DNA from: an uncultured Pelagibacteraceae bacterium
GTDB lineage: Bacteria; Pseudomonadota; Alphaproteobacteria; Pelagibacterales; Pelagibacteraceae
Direction: 5' to 3'
Length of the DNA stretch: 64,000 nt
NCBI GenBank assembly: GCA_902541315.1
Contig: CACBQF010000001.1
Span: forward strand, 124,001 to 188,000
Part shown: piece after piece, positions 8,337 through 19,888 of the stretch
How the letters are laid out: every line of letters begins with the position of its first letter
Numbering within the stretch: position 1 is the first letter of the stretch
The notes under the pieces: generated by a model
Told to the model about the DNA's origin: nothing
The model's input: the letters and a program-made list of their open reading frames with translations, nothing else
Database searches by the model: none
Position numbers and translations under genes: made by a program

Positions 8337-10100
8337 TTAAACTTTTAAAGGAAGAACTTTAAGTAATATCTGATTTCTTATAAAGTCTATATTTAATTGA
8401 TTTAAAGTACTTATAATAAAATAAATTGTATCTTCATCCATTCTTTCAAGTCTATCTGAACCAATGACTTCAACAATTCTTAACATTGCGGCGCCTATCT
8501 CATTATTGTTAATCATAATTTGTATATCTGTAGGTATTTCAGAATCATTTATCACATACAAATCATCAAATTTATTTGAAATTTTTATCCCATCAGATTT
8601 TAATGCCTCAAGAAAAATTATATCTTTTTTTGAAAATAAATATTTTTTGTTTTTTCGTATTTTTTTTAAAAAATTATCAACATCTTTTTCAATTTTTGAT
8701 TTAGCGTAATCTCCGTTAAAATAATTAATCAATTTAGATTGATACATAATATCGTTATTATATTCGATTTTATCTGAGTAATTTTTATCAATTTGAATGT
8801 TTGTATAATAAAAACTAGTTAAATTATCAGGTATTTCTAATGGATCCATTTCTTTGAGAAATTTTTTTAGTTGAGTATCGAAAGCATTACTTAAATTATC
8901 CTTTTTAAAAGATGTTTTCAAAATTTTTAAAAGTTTCAATTTTTCTATCATTTCAGACTCAAGTAAAATCCTTTGATAAATCAAAGCTCGAGCCTCAATA
9001 TTAGACAGAGATTTATAAGTTTCTTTTACATTTAAAAGTTGATTTATATTAAATTGAAATCTCTTGTAAATCTCGAATAACTCTTTTTCTGAGTAATTTT
9101 TATTATGAACTGCTTTCTCAATATTTGAAATCTTATCTAACTGAGTAATTTCTATTTCCTTAAAAGAGGTTAACAAATCTGACGATGATAGATATTTCCA
9201 AATAATCTTTTTTGTTTTCTCTCCTGGTTCGAATTCAAATTTTGGGTTTGTTTTATGGGCTAAATGAAAATCTAATATTGATCTTTCAGATATTGTCTCA
9301 TCAACTTTTGAGATATATCCCAATAAATAATTTATCTTTTTTTCAAAATATTGATCATTAAATCCTAATTCCTTTTTTAAATCTAAAATCAATTGGGCTT
9401 CTTCATTTTTACCTGAGATAATTAAACAATAAATGTTAAATTTAGAGAGGTATTCATCAGTAATTGGTTTTATGTTTTTTGAAAAAACATTACATGCTTT
9501 TTCTACTTTTGCATTTGACAAATGTTGATCAATCAAGAACTTTGTTAGTTTAGGGTTATCGTTTAGAATTTGGTTTTTTAATAAATATGCCTCGATTAAA
9601 TCTAAATTTGAGTTTTTAATTAACCAATCAGATTTAAATTTTAAAAATTCTTTTTCAGTGATGTTATTTTTGGGATGATTGGCATTTGTCAAGATAGAAA
9701 TATTCATTAATTCTGCTGCATCCTCAGAAAGATTCAATTTTGATATTCTTCCAAACAAATTTTTTAATTGATCTCCATTTGAGTTCGTCCACATATTTAA
9801 GTCTAAATCGTAATCTTGTGGATCATATAATCCTGTAATTTTTATTTTTTTAGAATTTAAAGTGGTATCCTCAATTATATCTTCTATTACTTTGCTTTTT
9901 TCTATTTTGAAAATATTAACTTCGTTATTTAAATTATTATTACCATCTAATGAGGAATCTAATTCTAAACTTTTATTATTTTTTTTTTCATTAGATTTCC
10001 AAATATCTATTGGTTCATCTGTAGCATGTAAACTAAAAGAAAATGATAATAAACAAATATATATTAAAAAATTCCTACTTAATAATTTTAAAGTTTTCAT
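8337..10100 (-). CDS. Exported protein of unknown function (587 aa)
   Basis: I do not recognise a named family. Residues 1-27 look like a Sec signal peptide: basic N-terminus, hydrophobic core LIYICLLSFSFSL, and a plausible cleavage site after LHA. The mature part is predominantly helical by composition, rich in Lys, Asn, Leu and Ile, with no cysteines in obvious pairs and no catalytic motif I can name. It could be an array of degenerate helical repeats, and its location is probably periplasmic. It overlaps a 59-residue membrane protein gene by 26 bp and precedes def by 23 bp, so it may share a transcript with the def-fmt-truA operon. Confidence 0.75.
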   Translation of the reverse strand: MKTLKLLSRNFLIYICLLSFSFSLHATDEPIDIWKSNEKKNNKSLELDSSLDGNNNLNNEVNIFKIEKSKVIEDIIEDTTLNSKKIKITGLYDPQDYDLDLNMWTNSNGDQLKNLFGRISKLNLSEDAAELMNISILTNANHPKNNITEKEFLKFKSDWLIKNSNLDLIEAYLLKNQILNDNPKLTKFLIDQHLSNAKVEKACNVFSKNIKPITDEYLSKFNIYCLIISGKNEEAQLILDLKKELGFNDQYFEKKINYLLGYISKVDETISERSILDFHLAHKTNPKFEFEPGEKTKKIIWKYLSSSDLLTSFKEIEITQLDKISNIEKAVHNKNYSEKELFEIYKRFQFNINQLLNVKETYKSLSNIEARALIYQRILLESEMIEKLKLLKILKTSFKKDNLSNAFDTQLKKFLKEMDPLEIPDNLTSFYYTNIQIDKNYSDKIEYNNDIMYQSKLINYFNGDYAKSKIEKDVDNFLKKIRKNKKYLFSKKDIIFLEALKSDGIKISNKFDDLYVINDSEIPTDIQIMINNNEIGAAMLRIVEVIGSDRLERMDEDTIYFIISTLNQLNIDFIRNQILLKVLPLKV

Positions 10101-10254
10101 TTGGAATGATTTTTTTTATATCTTTTTTTGGTGTAGGAAAATCAACTTTATCCAAAAAAAAAACAATTCCAAGAATAAATAGAAAAATTAAAGTTAATTT
10201 AATAAGTATTCCAATTAAACTTTGTCTTGAACTTGTTTTTTTATAAAATTGCAT
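10075..10254 (-). CDS. Small single-pass membrane protein (59 aa)
   Basis: Read on the minus strand from ATG at 10254 to TAG at 10075-10077. The product has a short basic, polar N-terminus (MQFYKKTSSRQS), one long hydrophobic segment at about residues 13-34 that ends in IVFFLDKV, and a short Lys-rich tail that would lie in the periplasm or cytoplasm. The final 26 bp overlap the start of the exported-protein gene in another frame, which suggests translational coupling. The divergently oriented aroK begins 57 bp away. Composition and gene packing match its neighbours, so I believe it is real. The function is unknown. Confidence 0.62.
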   Translation of the reverse strand: MQFYKKTSSRQSLIGILIKLTLIFLFILGIVFFLDKVDFPTPKKDIKKIIPNENFKIIK

Positions 10255-10311
10255 ATAAATTTAAATAATTTCAAATTAAGACATATTTGTGTTTTTTCAA
10301 TAAAGAAACAT

Positions 10312-10842
10312 ATGGAATCAAAAGAAAATATTGTTTTTTTAGGTATGATGGGATCGGGTAAATCAATCATTGGACTATTAATATCAAAAAAACTAAATTT
10401 ACAATTTTATGATATCGATCAACTCATTGAAAAAGAATTAAAAATGAGTATTTCAGATATATTTGAAAAAAAGGGAGAAAAGTTTTTTAGAGAATTTGAA
10501 GAAAAAATCACTCTTAAAGTCCTTAAAAAAAAAGAGACTATTGTTTCATTAGGTGGTGGTGCTTTTATGAATAAAAAAATTAGAGAGGAAATTAGAAAAA
10601 ATCACTTTTCTTTTTGGCTAAAATGGGACTCAAAAACTTTAATAAAAAGAATCCAAAATAATACCAAAAGACCTATTGCAATTAAGTCTAGCACTAGTGA
10701 ATTGCTAGATTTGATAAAGAAGAGATCTAAAGTCTATTCTAGATCAAAATATAAAATTAATTGTGAACAATTATCAAAAAATGAGATAGTAAATAAAATT
10801 ATTGATGTATATGAAAACAACAAAATTGTTAATAAAAACTAA
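10312..10842 (+). CDS. aroK: Shikimate kinase
   Basis: Phosphorylates shikimate with ATP in the chorismate pathway. With the ATG at 10312 the protein has 176 residues, normal for AroK. The Walker A motif GMMGSGKS is at 11-18, followed by the D-x-D-x-x-I shikimate-binding segment (DIDQLIE), the conserved FREFE, and SLGGGAF. A TTG codon at 10249 would add 21 residues unlike the family, so I reject it. The 3' end overlaps aroB by 32 bp, so the two chorismate genes are coupled. Confidence 0.93.
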   Translation: MESKENIVFLGMMGSGKSIIGLLISKKLNLQFYDIDQLIEKELKMSISDIFEKKGEKFFREFEEKITLKVLKKKETIVSLGGGAFMNKKIREEIRKNHFSFWLKWDSKTLIKRIQNNTKRPIAIKSSTSELLDLIKKRSKVYSRSKYKINCEQLSKNEIVNKIIDVYENNKIVNKN

Positions 10843-11917
10843 TCATTCTAAATATTCGATATTTATTGGTTCAAAACTTATTTCGAATTTAAGTGAAATT
10901 ATTGAAAAACAATCAATTGAATTTAAGAAATGTTTATTAGTTATAGACAAAAATGCTCCAAAAAAAAAAGTTTACGAAATTAAAAAGAAACTAAATAAGA
11001 AAAAATTATTTTTTCATTATATTAGAGCAAACGAAAAAAACAAAAATCAAGACACTACAAATAAGATTTTAGAAATTTTGTTAAAAAATAATTTTTCTAG
11101 AGAAGATTGTTTAATAAGTGTTGGTGGAGGTATAATTGGTGATATAAGTGGATACGCTGCAAGTCTTTTTAAAAGAGGGTTAAAATTTATAAACATACCA
11201 ACTACACTTCTTGCACAAGTAGACTCCTCAATAGGTGGCAAAACAGGAGTGAATACTAAACATGGAAAAAATTTAATTGGTAGCTTTTATCAACCACAAC
11301 TAGTAATAAGCGATATTGATTTTTTAAGCACTCTTCCTAAGAGAGAGGTTATATGTGGATATGGTGAAATTTTAAAACATTCGTTAATTTCAAATAAAAA
11401 ACTCTTTAAATTTCTTAACAAGAATTTTAAAAATATCTTAGCTTGTCGGAAGCCATATATAGTAAAAGCGATTTTTGAAAGTTGTAAAATCAAAAAAAGA
11501 ATAGTTGAGGAAGACGAAAGAGAGAAAAATACTAGAAAAGTCCTAAATTTCGGCCATACTTTTGGTCACGCGTATGAGGCCAGTTTGGGTTTTTCTAAAA
11601 AACTAAACCATGGTGAAGCAATAATTTTGGGCATGTCTAGTGCTCTACAATTTTGTAAATTAAATAAAATTTTATCTTCTAAAGATTATGATATTATTTT
11701 AAATCACATAAAAAACAATAAATTACCGAATAATATAAAAAAATTTTTTTCACTAAGAGATACAAATAAAATTTTATCGTTTATGATGAACGATAAAAAA
11801 AATATAACAAACAAAATTAATCTAATTTTATTAAAAAGAATTGGAACACCAGTGATTAGCAAAAGTTTTGATAAAAATAAAATTGAGTCATTTTTTAAAA
11901 AAGAATTATTCAACTAA
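10811..11917 (+). CDS. aroB: 3-dehydroquinate synthase
   Basis: NAD- and metal-dependent cyclisation of DAHP to 3-dehydroquinate, second step of the chorismate pathway. About 368 residues from the ATG at 10811; ATG 10805 or TTG 10802 are alternative starts inside the aroK end. Motifs include SVGGGIIGDISGYAA (NAD binding), the metal-site region CGYGEILKHSLI, and LNFGHTFGHAYE with the two metal-binding histidines. Its 3' end overlaps the convergent bolA-like gene by 8 bp. Confidence 0.95.
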   Translation: MKTTKLLIKTNHSKYSIFIGSKLISNLSEIIEKQSIEFKKCLLVIDKNAPKKKVYEIKKKLNKKKLFFHYIRANEKNKNQDTTNKILEILLKNNFSREDCLISVGGGIIGDISGYAASLFKRGLKFINIPTTLLAQVDSSIGGKTGVNTKHGKNLIGSFYQPQLVISDIDFLSTLPKREVICGYGEILKHSLISNKKLFKFLNKNFKNILACRKPYIVKAIFESCKIKKRIVEEDEREKNTRKVLNFGHTFGHAYEASLGFSKKLNHGEAIILGMSSALQFCKLNKILSSKDYDIILNHIKNNKLPNNIKKFFSLRDTNKILSFMMNDKKNITNKINLILLKRIGTPVISKSFDKNKIESFFKKELFN

Positions 11918-12170
11918 TTAAAATTTGAAGAGAATGTATATTATTTTTCAATTCTTTATCTAAAATTTTATAAATTTTTTTATTACTCTCAATTCTGTTC
12001 ATCTTAGAAAGTTCATCAGAGGATATTAAAATTCGTAAATGAAACTTTTTTTTATCATTACCTTTGTGCCCAATATGTAAAAAAGACTTATCCTCAATCT
12101 CAATACTTTGTATTACGATTTTGTCATTTAATTTTTTTTTTACGATTGCAATTAAATCGTTTATATTCAT
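11910..12170 (-). CDS. BolA/IbaG-family protein
   Basis: Small alpha-beta protein of 86 residues with the BolA fold. The FHLRILISSDEL segment matches the conserved loop and helix that bears the metal-ligand histidine used in complexes with monothiol glutaredoxins. Family members act in iron-sulfur cluster trafficking or iron sensing. It is a single gene on the minus strand between aroB and the J-domain gene. Its start at 12170 lies 14 bp from the divergent J-domain gene, so the two may share a short promoter region. In several alphaproteobacteria bolA sits beside cobS/cobT, as here. Whether it is BolA proper or IbaG cannot be decided by eye. Confidence 0.82.
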   Translation of the reverse strand: MNINDLIAIVKKKLNDKIVIQSIEIEDKSFLHIGHKGNDKKKFHLRILISSDELSKMNRIESNKKIYKILDKELKNNIHSLQILIS

Positions 12171-12184
12171 ATATTAATTATATC

Positions 12185-12712
12185 ATGAAAAATATTTGTG
12201 ACTGGAATAATTGTAAGAATCTAGGTGAATATAAAGCACCTAAAGAAAAAGATAACAGTAAAAAATTCAGAATGTTGTGTTTAAAACATATCAAGGAATT
12301 TAATAAAAATTGGAATTATTTCTCAGGAATGAGTGACAGTCAAGTAACAGACTTTTTAAAATCTGACATGACATGGCATAAGCCCACCCAGAGTTTTAGT
12401 TCTTCAGATAATTTTTTCAAAGTACTATGGAATAACACCTTAAAAGATGATTATGAAAATAGAAAAATTAAAAATGATTATGATTACATGCGTCAATTTA
12501 AATTTGACCACAAAGATATAAAGGCTTTTGAAATATTAGGGTTAAATGTTGGAATGAAATGGGGAGAAATACAGGAAAAATTCAAAGTGCTTGTCAAAAA
12601 ATTTCACCCTGATATGAATTTAGGCAATAAAAAATATGAGGAAAAACTAAAATTAATTACACTAGCTTATACTCAGTTAAAAAACACTTATAGAGAAAAA
12701 ATTGATACCTAA
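12185..12712 (+). CDS. J-domain (DnaJ-like) protein with N-terminal zinc-finger-like segment
   Basis: 175 residues. The C-terminal part is a J domain: [19 protein letters not shown], then the Hsp70-stimulating HPD at 141-143 and the final helix. The N-terminus has C5, C10, C32 and H35 (C-x4-C-x21-C-x2-H), which resembles a small zinc site, followed by the K-x-W-N-Y-F-x-G-M-S segment typical of this alphaproteobacterial family. The ATG at 12185 puts the first cysteine at residue 5. The gene overlaps cobS by 11 bp. A role as co-chaperone for the CobS/CobT AAA+ machine is inference from the coupling. Confidence 0.88.
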   Translation: MKNICDWNNCKNLGEYKAPKEKDNSKKFRMLCLKHIKEFNKNWNYFSGMSDSQVTDFLKSDMTWHKPTQSFSSSDNFFKVLWNNTLKDDYENRKIKNDYDYMRQFKFDHKDIKAFEILGLNVGMKWGEIQEKFKVLVKKFHPDMNLGNKKYEEKLKLITLAYTQLKNTYREKIDT

Positions 12713-13676
12713 CTTAGCAATACAACCAGATATAAAAGTTTCAATTAAACAAACTTTTGGAATAGACTCACAAATGGAAGTTGATGCTTTTTCTGAAAAA
12801 AGTGAGTACGTTCCTGAAATAGACAAAAACTATAAATTTGATAGAGATACTACTCTAGCTATCATATCTGGGTTTGCATTTAATAAAAGAGTTTTAGTCC
12901 AAGGTTATCACGGCACAGGTAAATCTACTCATATAGAACAAATTGCTGCAAGGTTAAATTGGCCATGTATTAGAGTAAACTTAGACAGTCATATAAGCAG
13001 AATTGATTTGATAGGAAAGGATGCAATTATTTTAAAAGACGGTAAACAGGTCACAGAATTCAAAGAGGGAATACTTCCATGGTCTATTCAAAATCCTGTA
13101 GCACTAGTTTTTGACGAGTATGACGCTGGCAGACCAGATGTAATGTTTGTTATTCAAAGAGTGCTTGAAGCAGAAGGAAATTTCACACTTCTTGATAAAA
13201 ATAAAGTAATAAAACAAAATAGTTATTTTAGATTATTCGCTACTTCGAATACTATAGGTCTTGGTGACACGAGTGGTCTTTATCATGGCACTCAACAAAT
13301 TAATCAAGGTCAGATGGATAGATGGAACATAGTTACCACATTGAATTATCTTAGTCTTGAAAAAGAAATGGAAATCATTTTAGCTAAAAACAAAAATTTC
13401 AACAACGCTAAAGGTAAAGAAAAAGTCTCAAACATGATCAAGGTGGCTTCATTAACAAGAAAAGGATTTATTTCGGGTGATATATCAACAGTTATGAGTC
13501 CTCGAACAGTCTTACATTGGGCAGAAAATTCAGAAATATTTAAGGATACTGGTTACGCATTTAGAGTAACCTTTTTGAATAAGTGTGATGATTTAGAGAA
13601 GAATATTATTGCCGAATATTATCAAAGATGTTTTGGAGATGAACTACCAGAGTCTCTTGTGAATATTCAAATTTGA
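12702..13676 (+). CDS. cobS: CobS-like AAA+ ATPase (cobaltochelatase small subunit / MoxR type)
   Basis: AAA+ ATPase of 324 residues. In aerobic cobalamin synthesis CobS pairs with CobT to drive cobalt insertion by CobN. Seen here: the CobS-type N-terminus ([11 protein letters not shown]), Walker A GYHGTGKS at 68-75, Walker B VFDEYDAG near 140, sensor segment FATSNTIG, and an arginine finger region. The start is TTG at 12702 inside the J-domain gene; the family N-terminus begins just after it and no ATG fits. The stop overlaps the cobT start. No cobN or other cobalamin gene is in the window, so chelatase function is uncertain and a general metal-insertion or remodelling role is possible. Confidence 0.88.
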   Translation: MIPNLAIQPDIKVSIKQTFGIDSQMEVDAFSEKSEYVPEIDKNYKFDRDTTLAIISGFAFNKRVLVQGYHGTGKSTHIEQIAARLNWPCIRVNLDSHISRIDLIGKDAIILKDGKQVTEFKEGILPWSIQNPVALVFDEYDAGRPDVMFVIQRVLEAEGNFTLLDKNKVIKQNSYFRLFATSNTIGLGDTSGLYHGTQQINQGQMDRWNIVTTLNYLSLEKEMEIILAKNKNFNNAKGKEKVSNMIKVASLTRKGFISGDISTVMSPRTVLHWAENSEIFKDTGYAFRVTFLNKCDDLEKNIIAEYYQRCFGDELPESLVNIQI

Positions 13677-15481
13677 TGACAAAAAATCATAACGATACAA
13701 ATATTAAGGAAAAATTAAGACAAGCACTTATATCTACTGTAAAAGTTATTTCTGAGGATTTTAGAAAAGATATTGAAATTAAAAACGAAAAAGCCGCTAG
13801 GAAATTTGATTTTATTGATTTAGATAATCTAGTTACAAAAAAAGACTTTCTTAAAGCAAGAGCCACCTCAGATTCTGTAGCATTAAAGAGAAAGTTCTCA
13901 AATGAAAATATCTATAAAAAAAATTTGCCATCAAACTCATCCTGTAAATCACTCTACTCAATTGCTGAAAAAATTCGATATGAGTGTTTGGGGGCAAAAA
14001 TGCTAAAAGGAATAAAAAAAAATTTAGAGGATAACTATAATCAAATCATACATTCAAAAAAAATTGAGCAACCAAAATCTAAAGATGACGTTAATATATC
14101 CGAGGCTTTTGAATTATATATGCTTAAAAAATTTCATGGTATAAAACTTAATCATATTACATCACAAATATTAAGTTTTTGGAAAAAAGATTTTGACAGA
14201 ACGATTGAAGAACATATTGATTTTTTGAAAAATAATTTAAACCATCAAGAAAATTATTCATCCAAATTCTCAGAACTATTAGATAAAATGGATATTTTTC
14301 AGTCAGCAGAAGATGAAATTAATGAAGAAAATCATCAAGATGCACAAAATAATCCTTCAGACGAAAATCAAGATTCAACGGATGAAGACAATAAAGATCA
14401 AAATAAAGATGATATAACTGAAACAAGTTTAGAGTCTGAATACGATATCTCTGAATATAAATTAAATGAAGAAATTCTTGAAACTGATAGTGATCAAAAT
14501 ATTAACGACCAGATAATTCAAAAAAATAGTTTTAAAGATTTAAACATTGATTACAAGATTTATACAAATCAGTTTGATGAAATAATAAAAGCTGAGAATT
14601 TAGAAAATTCAGATGACGCTAGTAAACTTAGAAAAACTCTTAATCAACAATTAATAGGATTTCATGATATTGTGACCAAACTTGCCAATAAATTACAAAG
14701 ACAATTATTAGCGAAACAAAACCGTTCATGGAATTTTGATTTAGAAGAAGGTTTATTAGACAGCTCCAAATTGACTAGAGTAATAATAGATCCATTTAAT
14801 TATTTATCATTTAAAAAAGAGAAAGACTTAGATTTTAAAGATACTATTGTAACTTTGTTGATTGATAATTCAGGATCTATGAGAGGTCGGCCGATAACAA
14901 TAGCAGCTATTTGTGCTGATATTTTATCAAGGACCTTAGAGCGTTGCTCTGTGAAAGTTGAAATTTTAGGATTTACAACAAAAAATTGGAAGGGAGGTCA
15001 AAGTAGGGAATTCTGGAATAAGAATGGAAAAATAAAGTTACCAGGAAGGCTTAATGATTTAAGACACATTATTTATAAAAGTGCCGATGTTCATTGGAGA
15101 CAGGCGAAAAATAATTTAGGTTTAATGTTAAAAGAAGGCTTACTTAAAGAAAATATTGATGGTGAGGCAATATTATGGGCATTCAATAGATTAAAAAAAA
15201 GAAGAGAAGAAAGAAAAATTTTAATGGTCATTTCTGATGGGGCTCCAGTTGATGACTCAACACTCTCAACAAACTCTGGAGACTTTTTAGAAAAACATTT
15301 GAGAAAAGTTGTCAAATTTATAGAAGATAAATCTGATATTGAAATTCTAGCAATTGGTATTGGTCACGATGTATCTCGATATTACAATCGTGCTATTAAA
15401 ATAACCGATGTTAATGAGTTAGGTGATGTAATGGTATCACAATTAAGTTACTTGTTTGATAAAAAAAACAAGCTCAATTAA
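13676..15481 (+). CDS. cobT: CobT-like von Willebrand A protein (cobaltochelatase subunit)
   Basis: 601 residues, close to alphaproteobacterial CobT. The N-terminal ~200 residues are helical. The middle (about 210-290) is strongly acidic and Asn/Gln/Asp-rich, the low-complexity hinge typical of CobT. The C-terminal VWA domain starts near 385 with a MIDAS motif DNSGSM at 397-402, then a [10 protein letters not shown] stretch and [10 protein letters not shown] carrying further MIDAS residues. The ATG at 13676 shares a base with the cobS stop (TGATG). Partner of CobS in an AAA+/VWA machine. The 3' end shares a TTAA with the stop of the convergent regB. Confidence 0.9.
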   Translation: MTKNHNDTNIKEKLRQALISTVKVISEDFRKDIEIKNEKAARKFDFIDLDNLVTKKDFLKARATSDSVALKRKFSNENIYKKNLPSNSSCKSLYSIAEKIRYECLGAKMLKGIKKNLEDNYNQIIHSKKIEQPKSKDDVNISEAFELYMLKKFHGIKLNHITSQILSFWKKDFDRTIEEHIDFLKNNLNHQENYSSKFSELLDKMDIFQSAEDEINEENHQDAQNNPSDENQDSTDEDNKDQNKDDITETSLESEYDISEYKLNEEILETDSDQNINDQIIQKNSFKDLNIDYKIYTNQFDEIIKAENLENSDDASKLRKTLNQQLIGFHDIVTKLANKLQRQLLAKQNRSWNFDLEEGLLDSSKLTRVIIDPFNYLSFKKEKDLDFKDTIVTLLIDNSGSMRGRPITIAAICADILSRTLERCSVKVEILGFTTKNWKGGQSREFWNKNGKIKLPGRLNDLRHIIYKSADVHWRQAKNNLGLMLKEGLLKENIDGEAILWAFNRLKKRREERKILMVISDGAPVDDSTLSTNSGDFLEKHLRKVVKFIEDKSDIEILAIGIGHDVSRYYNRAIKITDVNELGDVMVSQLSYLFDKKNKLN

Positions 15482-16758
15482 ATATTAAATAGATCTTTAT
15501 TTCTCCATTTTATAACAACTTCTGCACCAGTTCTTGTTTTAGAATTCCAGCATTCCACTAAAGCAAAGTTTTTTTCTAACAATGTTTTTCCAATAAAAAT
15601 TCCCAAACCTAAACCGAGCTTTTGTTTATTAGAAAAAGCAAATGACCTTAAATAGGGTTCACCAATTTTTGAAATTATATCATTAGGATAACCATCACCA
15701 TCATCTTCAATCGTAACAGTGGTAAACTCATTATTTGATTTTAAGTTGATAAAAATTTTACTTTTACAAAATTTATTCGCATTACCAATAAAATTTCTGA
15801 GACCATAAACTATCTCTATGGATTTTGTAATTTTTTTTGGAGTTGAGTCTTGTTCAAAATTAAAATTAAATTCTTTATTACTTGTTTCTTTAAATGATGT
15901 AATAATCTCTTTTAATAAATCTCTCATGGTTAAATCATCATCAATAAAATTATCTTCAATATCCGGGTTTAATGATAGTCTTCTCAAAATTTGGTTGCAT
16001 CTCTCAACTTGGCTTGACAATAATTCAATGTCCTGAATGACATCTTTTTGGTTTTTTAATTGCTTAGTTAACTCTTGAGTGATTATTTTAATAGTAGATA
16101 GTGGAGTACCTAGAGAATGAGCAGCTGCAGCAGCTTGTCCACCTAAAGACAACATCTCATGTTCCTTTGCCATAATTTCCTCCATTTTATTCAAGGCCTC
16201 TTTTCTTAAACGAGATTCTGTTCCAAAAATTATCGCAAAATAGTTGAAAAAAATTAATGCTATTATTAAAGCAATAGGCACAGAATAATAAACATAACTA
16301 CTAACATGATAATGTAAATCTAAAGGCGCAGGCAGATCTTTTGAGTAAAATGTAAGAAAAGCTATGACTAGAGAAGTTAATAATACAAGTAATAAATTGG
16401 TTCTTATCCCAAGATTTGTTGACGCAAATACACTTGGGATGATTAAAAATATTATAAATGGATTTTTTATTCCACCGGTTAAGTAGATTAAAAAGCCTAA
16501 CTGCATAATATCTATTAATAAAAATAATAAAGCCGATTTGTCTGATAGTTGAGTTTCTTTGTTAAGAAAAACTAAGTACAAATTACTAATTATTCCAAGA
16601 ATAATTATTAAATTTGAATAAAAAAAATTAAAGTCAAAATTAAAAAAAAAATATACTAAATAAATCGAGATTAATTGTCCAATTATCCCTATCCATCTTA
16701 AATTGATGTATGTAGATTTTTTTAGTGTGTGGTATTTCGAAATTTCGAAGAACCCCAT
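15478..16758 (-). CDS. regB: Redox-responsive sensor histidine kinase, RegB/PrrB family
   Basis: 426-residue membrane histidine kinase. Residues ~20-175 contain about six hydrophobic segments. The quinone-binding heptapeptide GGIKNPF is at 95-101, a hallmark of RegB. The H-box [11 protein letters not shown] has the phosphorylated H214. C254 in VERCNQIL is at the position of the redox-active cysteine. N-box NFIGNANKF and G-boxes EDDGDGYP and [10 protein letters not shown] complete the ATPase domain. RegB senses quinone redox state and oxygen and phosphorylates RegA, which is not adjacent here. The gene is 2 bp downstream of gyrB and probably transcribed with it. Confidence 0.9.
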   Translation of the reverse strand: MGFFEISKYHTLKKSTYINLRWIGIIGQLISIYLVYFFFNFDFNFFYSNLIIILGIISNLYLVFLNKETQLSDKSALLFLLIDIMQLGFLIYLTGGIKNPFIIFLIIPSVFASTNLGIRTNLLLVLLTSLVIAFLTFYSKDLPAPLDLHYHVSSYVYYSVPIALIIALIFFNYFAIIFGTESRLRKEALNKMEEIMAKEHEMLSLGGQAAAAAHSLGTPLSTIKIITQELTKQLKNQKDVIQDIELLSSQVERCNQILRRLSLNPDIEDNFIDDDLTMRDLLKEIITSFKETSNKEFNFNFEQDSTPKKITKSIEIVYGLRNFIGNANKFCKSKIFINLKSNNEFTTVTIEDDGDGYPNDIISKIGEPYLRSFAFSNKQKLGLGLGIFIGKTLLEKNFALVECWNSKTRTGAEVVIKWRNKDLFNI

Positions 16759-16760
16759 TT

Positions 16761-18863
<2,103 letters not shown>

Positions 18864-18928
18864 TTATTTATAATTTAATTATTAGCTACAATTTATAAAA
18901 AAATTACCCTTCTTTTTTTGATTTTTTG

Positions 18929-19018
18929 TGGCGGAGAGGGCGGGATTCGAACCCGCGATAGAGTGAACCCTATACACGCTTTCCAAGCGTGCGCCTTAAA
19001 CCTCTCGGCCACCTCTCC
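18929..19018 (-). tRNA. tRNA-Ser (anticodon GGA)
   Basis: 90-nt class II tRNA on the minus strand. The acceptor stem pairs GGAGAGG (19012-19018) with CCTCTCC, followed by discriminator G and an encoded CCA (18929-18931). The D-loop contains GGCCGAGAGG, the anticodon GGA is at 18982-18984 within CTTGGAAAG, there is a long variable arm, and the T-loop has GGGTTCGAATCCC. It reads UCC/UCU serine codons. It lies between gyrB and the start of the deoxysugar island, a typical position for an island boundary, although no integrase or repeated tRNA end is seen. Confidence 0.97.
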
Positions 19019-19028
19019 TTTTAGTTGG

Positions 19029-19056
19029 AGTATAATCCAATAGCGATTGTAAACAA
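19029..19056 (-). promoter_or_regulatory. Promoter for tRNA-Ser
   Basis: Minus-strand -35-like TTGTTT (19051-19056) and -10 TATACT (19029-19034) are separated by 16 bp, with the tRNA 5' end 10 nt further on. The plus strand reads TATAAT at 19031-19036 over the same bases, so the element might also serve as the -10 for the island gene starting at 19079. Both assignments rest on hexamer matches alone. Confidence 0.45.
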
Positions 19057-19078
19057 AATTTAATATATTAATCGTTGA

Positions 19079-19888
19079 ATGAATACTACAGTAATTATAG
19101 TTTCTTATGAAAGTGAACATCTAATTGAACAAAACATAAAATCTTATGATGAAAATACCAAAATCATAGTAATTGAAAATTCAGAAAATTTCTCACTAAA
19201 GAATAAAATTGAAAGAAAGTATAAAAACGTTGAGATAATTTTAAACAAAAATTATGGTTTTGGACAGGCTGCAAATCTTGGTGCAAAATTAACAAAAACT
19301 AAAAATATTCTTTTTTGTAGTCCTGATAATTTTGTAGAAAAAGACTCTATAAATAAACTTGAGAAACTCAGTGAAAAATTCAATGATAAATTTAACATTT
19401 TTATACTTTCGGATGAGAATGATTGTCCAGTGAATGTTGAAAAAATAAAAAAAACTAGAGGCATGTTATGTTTTTTTATAGAAAAAGAAATATTTCTTAA
19501 ACTTTCGGGTTTTGATGAAAAATTTTTTTTATACTACGAAGATGCAGATTTTTTAAGAAGAGCTTTAAAAAAGAAAATTAATATTTATCAAGTACCAATT
19601 AAATATTCTAACAAATTAGGATCACATAATAAAAGATTTAATCATCCTGTTGAGGTAAATAGGAATTGGCATCTTATGTGGTCTAAATTTTACTACAAAA
19701 GAAAATATTACGGTTATATTTACTCTTTTATATCAACATTACCTTATTTAATACGATCATTAATAAGACTAATGATTTACTCAAAAAACCCTACACAAAA
19801 AGAAATATATTTAGCTAGAATTAGTGGATTATATAATTCATATATATTAAAAGAACCTTGGTATCGGCCAAAGATAAATCAAAAATGA
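19079..19888 (+). CDS. Family 2 glycosyltransferase (rhamnosyltransferase-like)
   Basis: GT-A fold glycosyltransferase of 269 residues using a nucleotide-sugar donor. It starts with VIIVSYES, has NYGFGQAANLGAK (the N-x-G-x-A-x-x-x-N segment that binds the donor nucleotide), SPDNF at the acidic metal-binding position, and EDADFLRRA, the acidic catalytic segment typical of rhamnosyltransferase-like GT2 enzymes. There is one weak hydrophobic segment near 215-235. It is the first gene of the island and overlaps rfbB as ATGA, so it is the best candidate for transferring the deoxysugar made by the following genes. Acceptor unknown. Confidence 0.85.
   Translation: MNTTVIIVSYESEHLIEQNIKSYDENTKIIVIENSENFSLKNKIERKYKNVEIILNKNYGFGQAANLGAKLTKTKNILFCSPDNFVEKDSINKLEKLSEKFNDKFNIFILSDENDCPVNVEKIKKTRGMLCFFIEKEIFLKLSGFDEKFFLYYEDADFLRRALKKKINIYQVPIKYSNKLGSHNKRFNHPVEVNRNWHLMWSKFYYKRKYYGYIYSFISTLPYLIRSLIRLMIYSKNPTQKEIYLARISGLYNSYILKEPWYRPKINQK

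Noticed and set aside
10043-10246. Plus-strand frames at 9862-10246
   Set aside because: They are antisense to the signal peptide of the exported protein and to the 59-residue membrane protein, which have better coding character.
18893-19120. Minus-strand open frame containing [14 protein letters not shown]
   Set aside because: It is a translated tRNA-Ser gene, a common annotation artefact.
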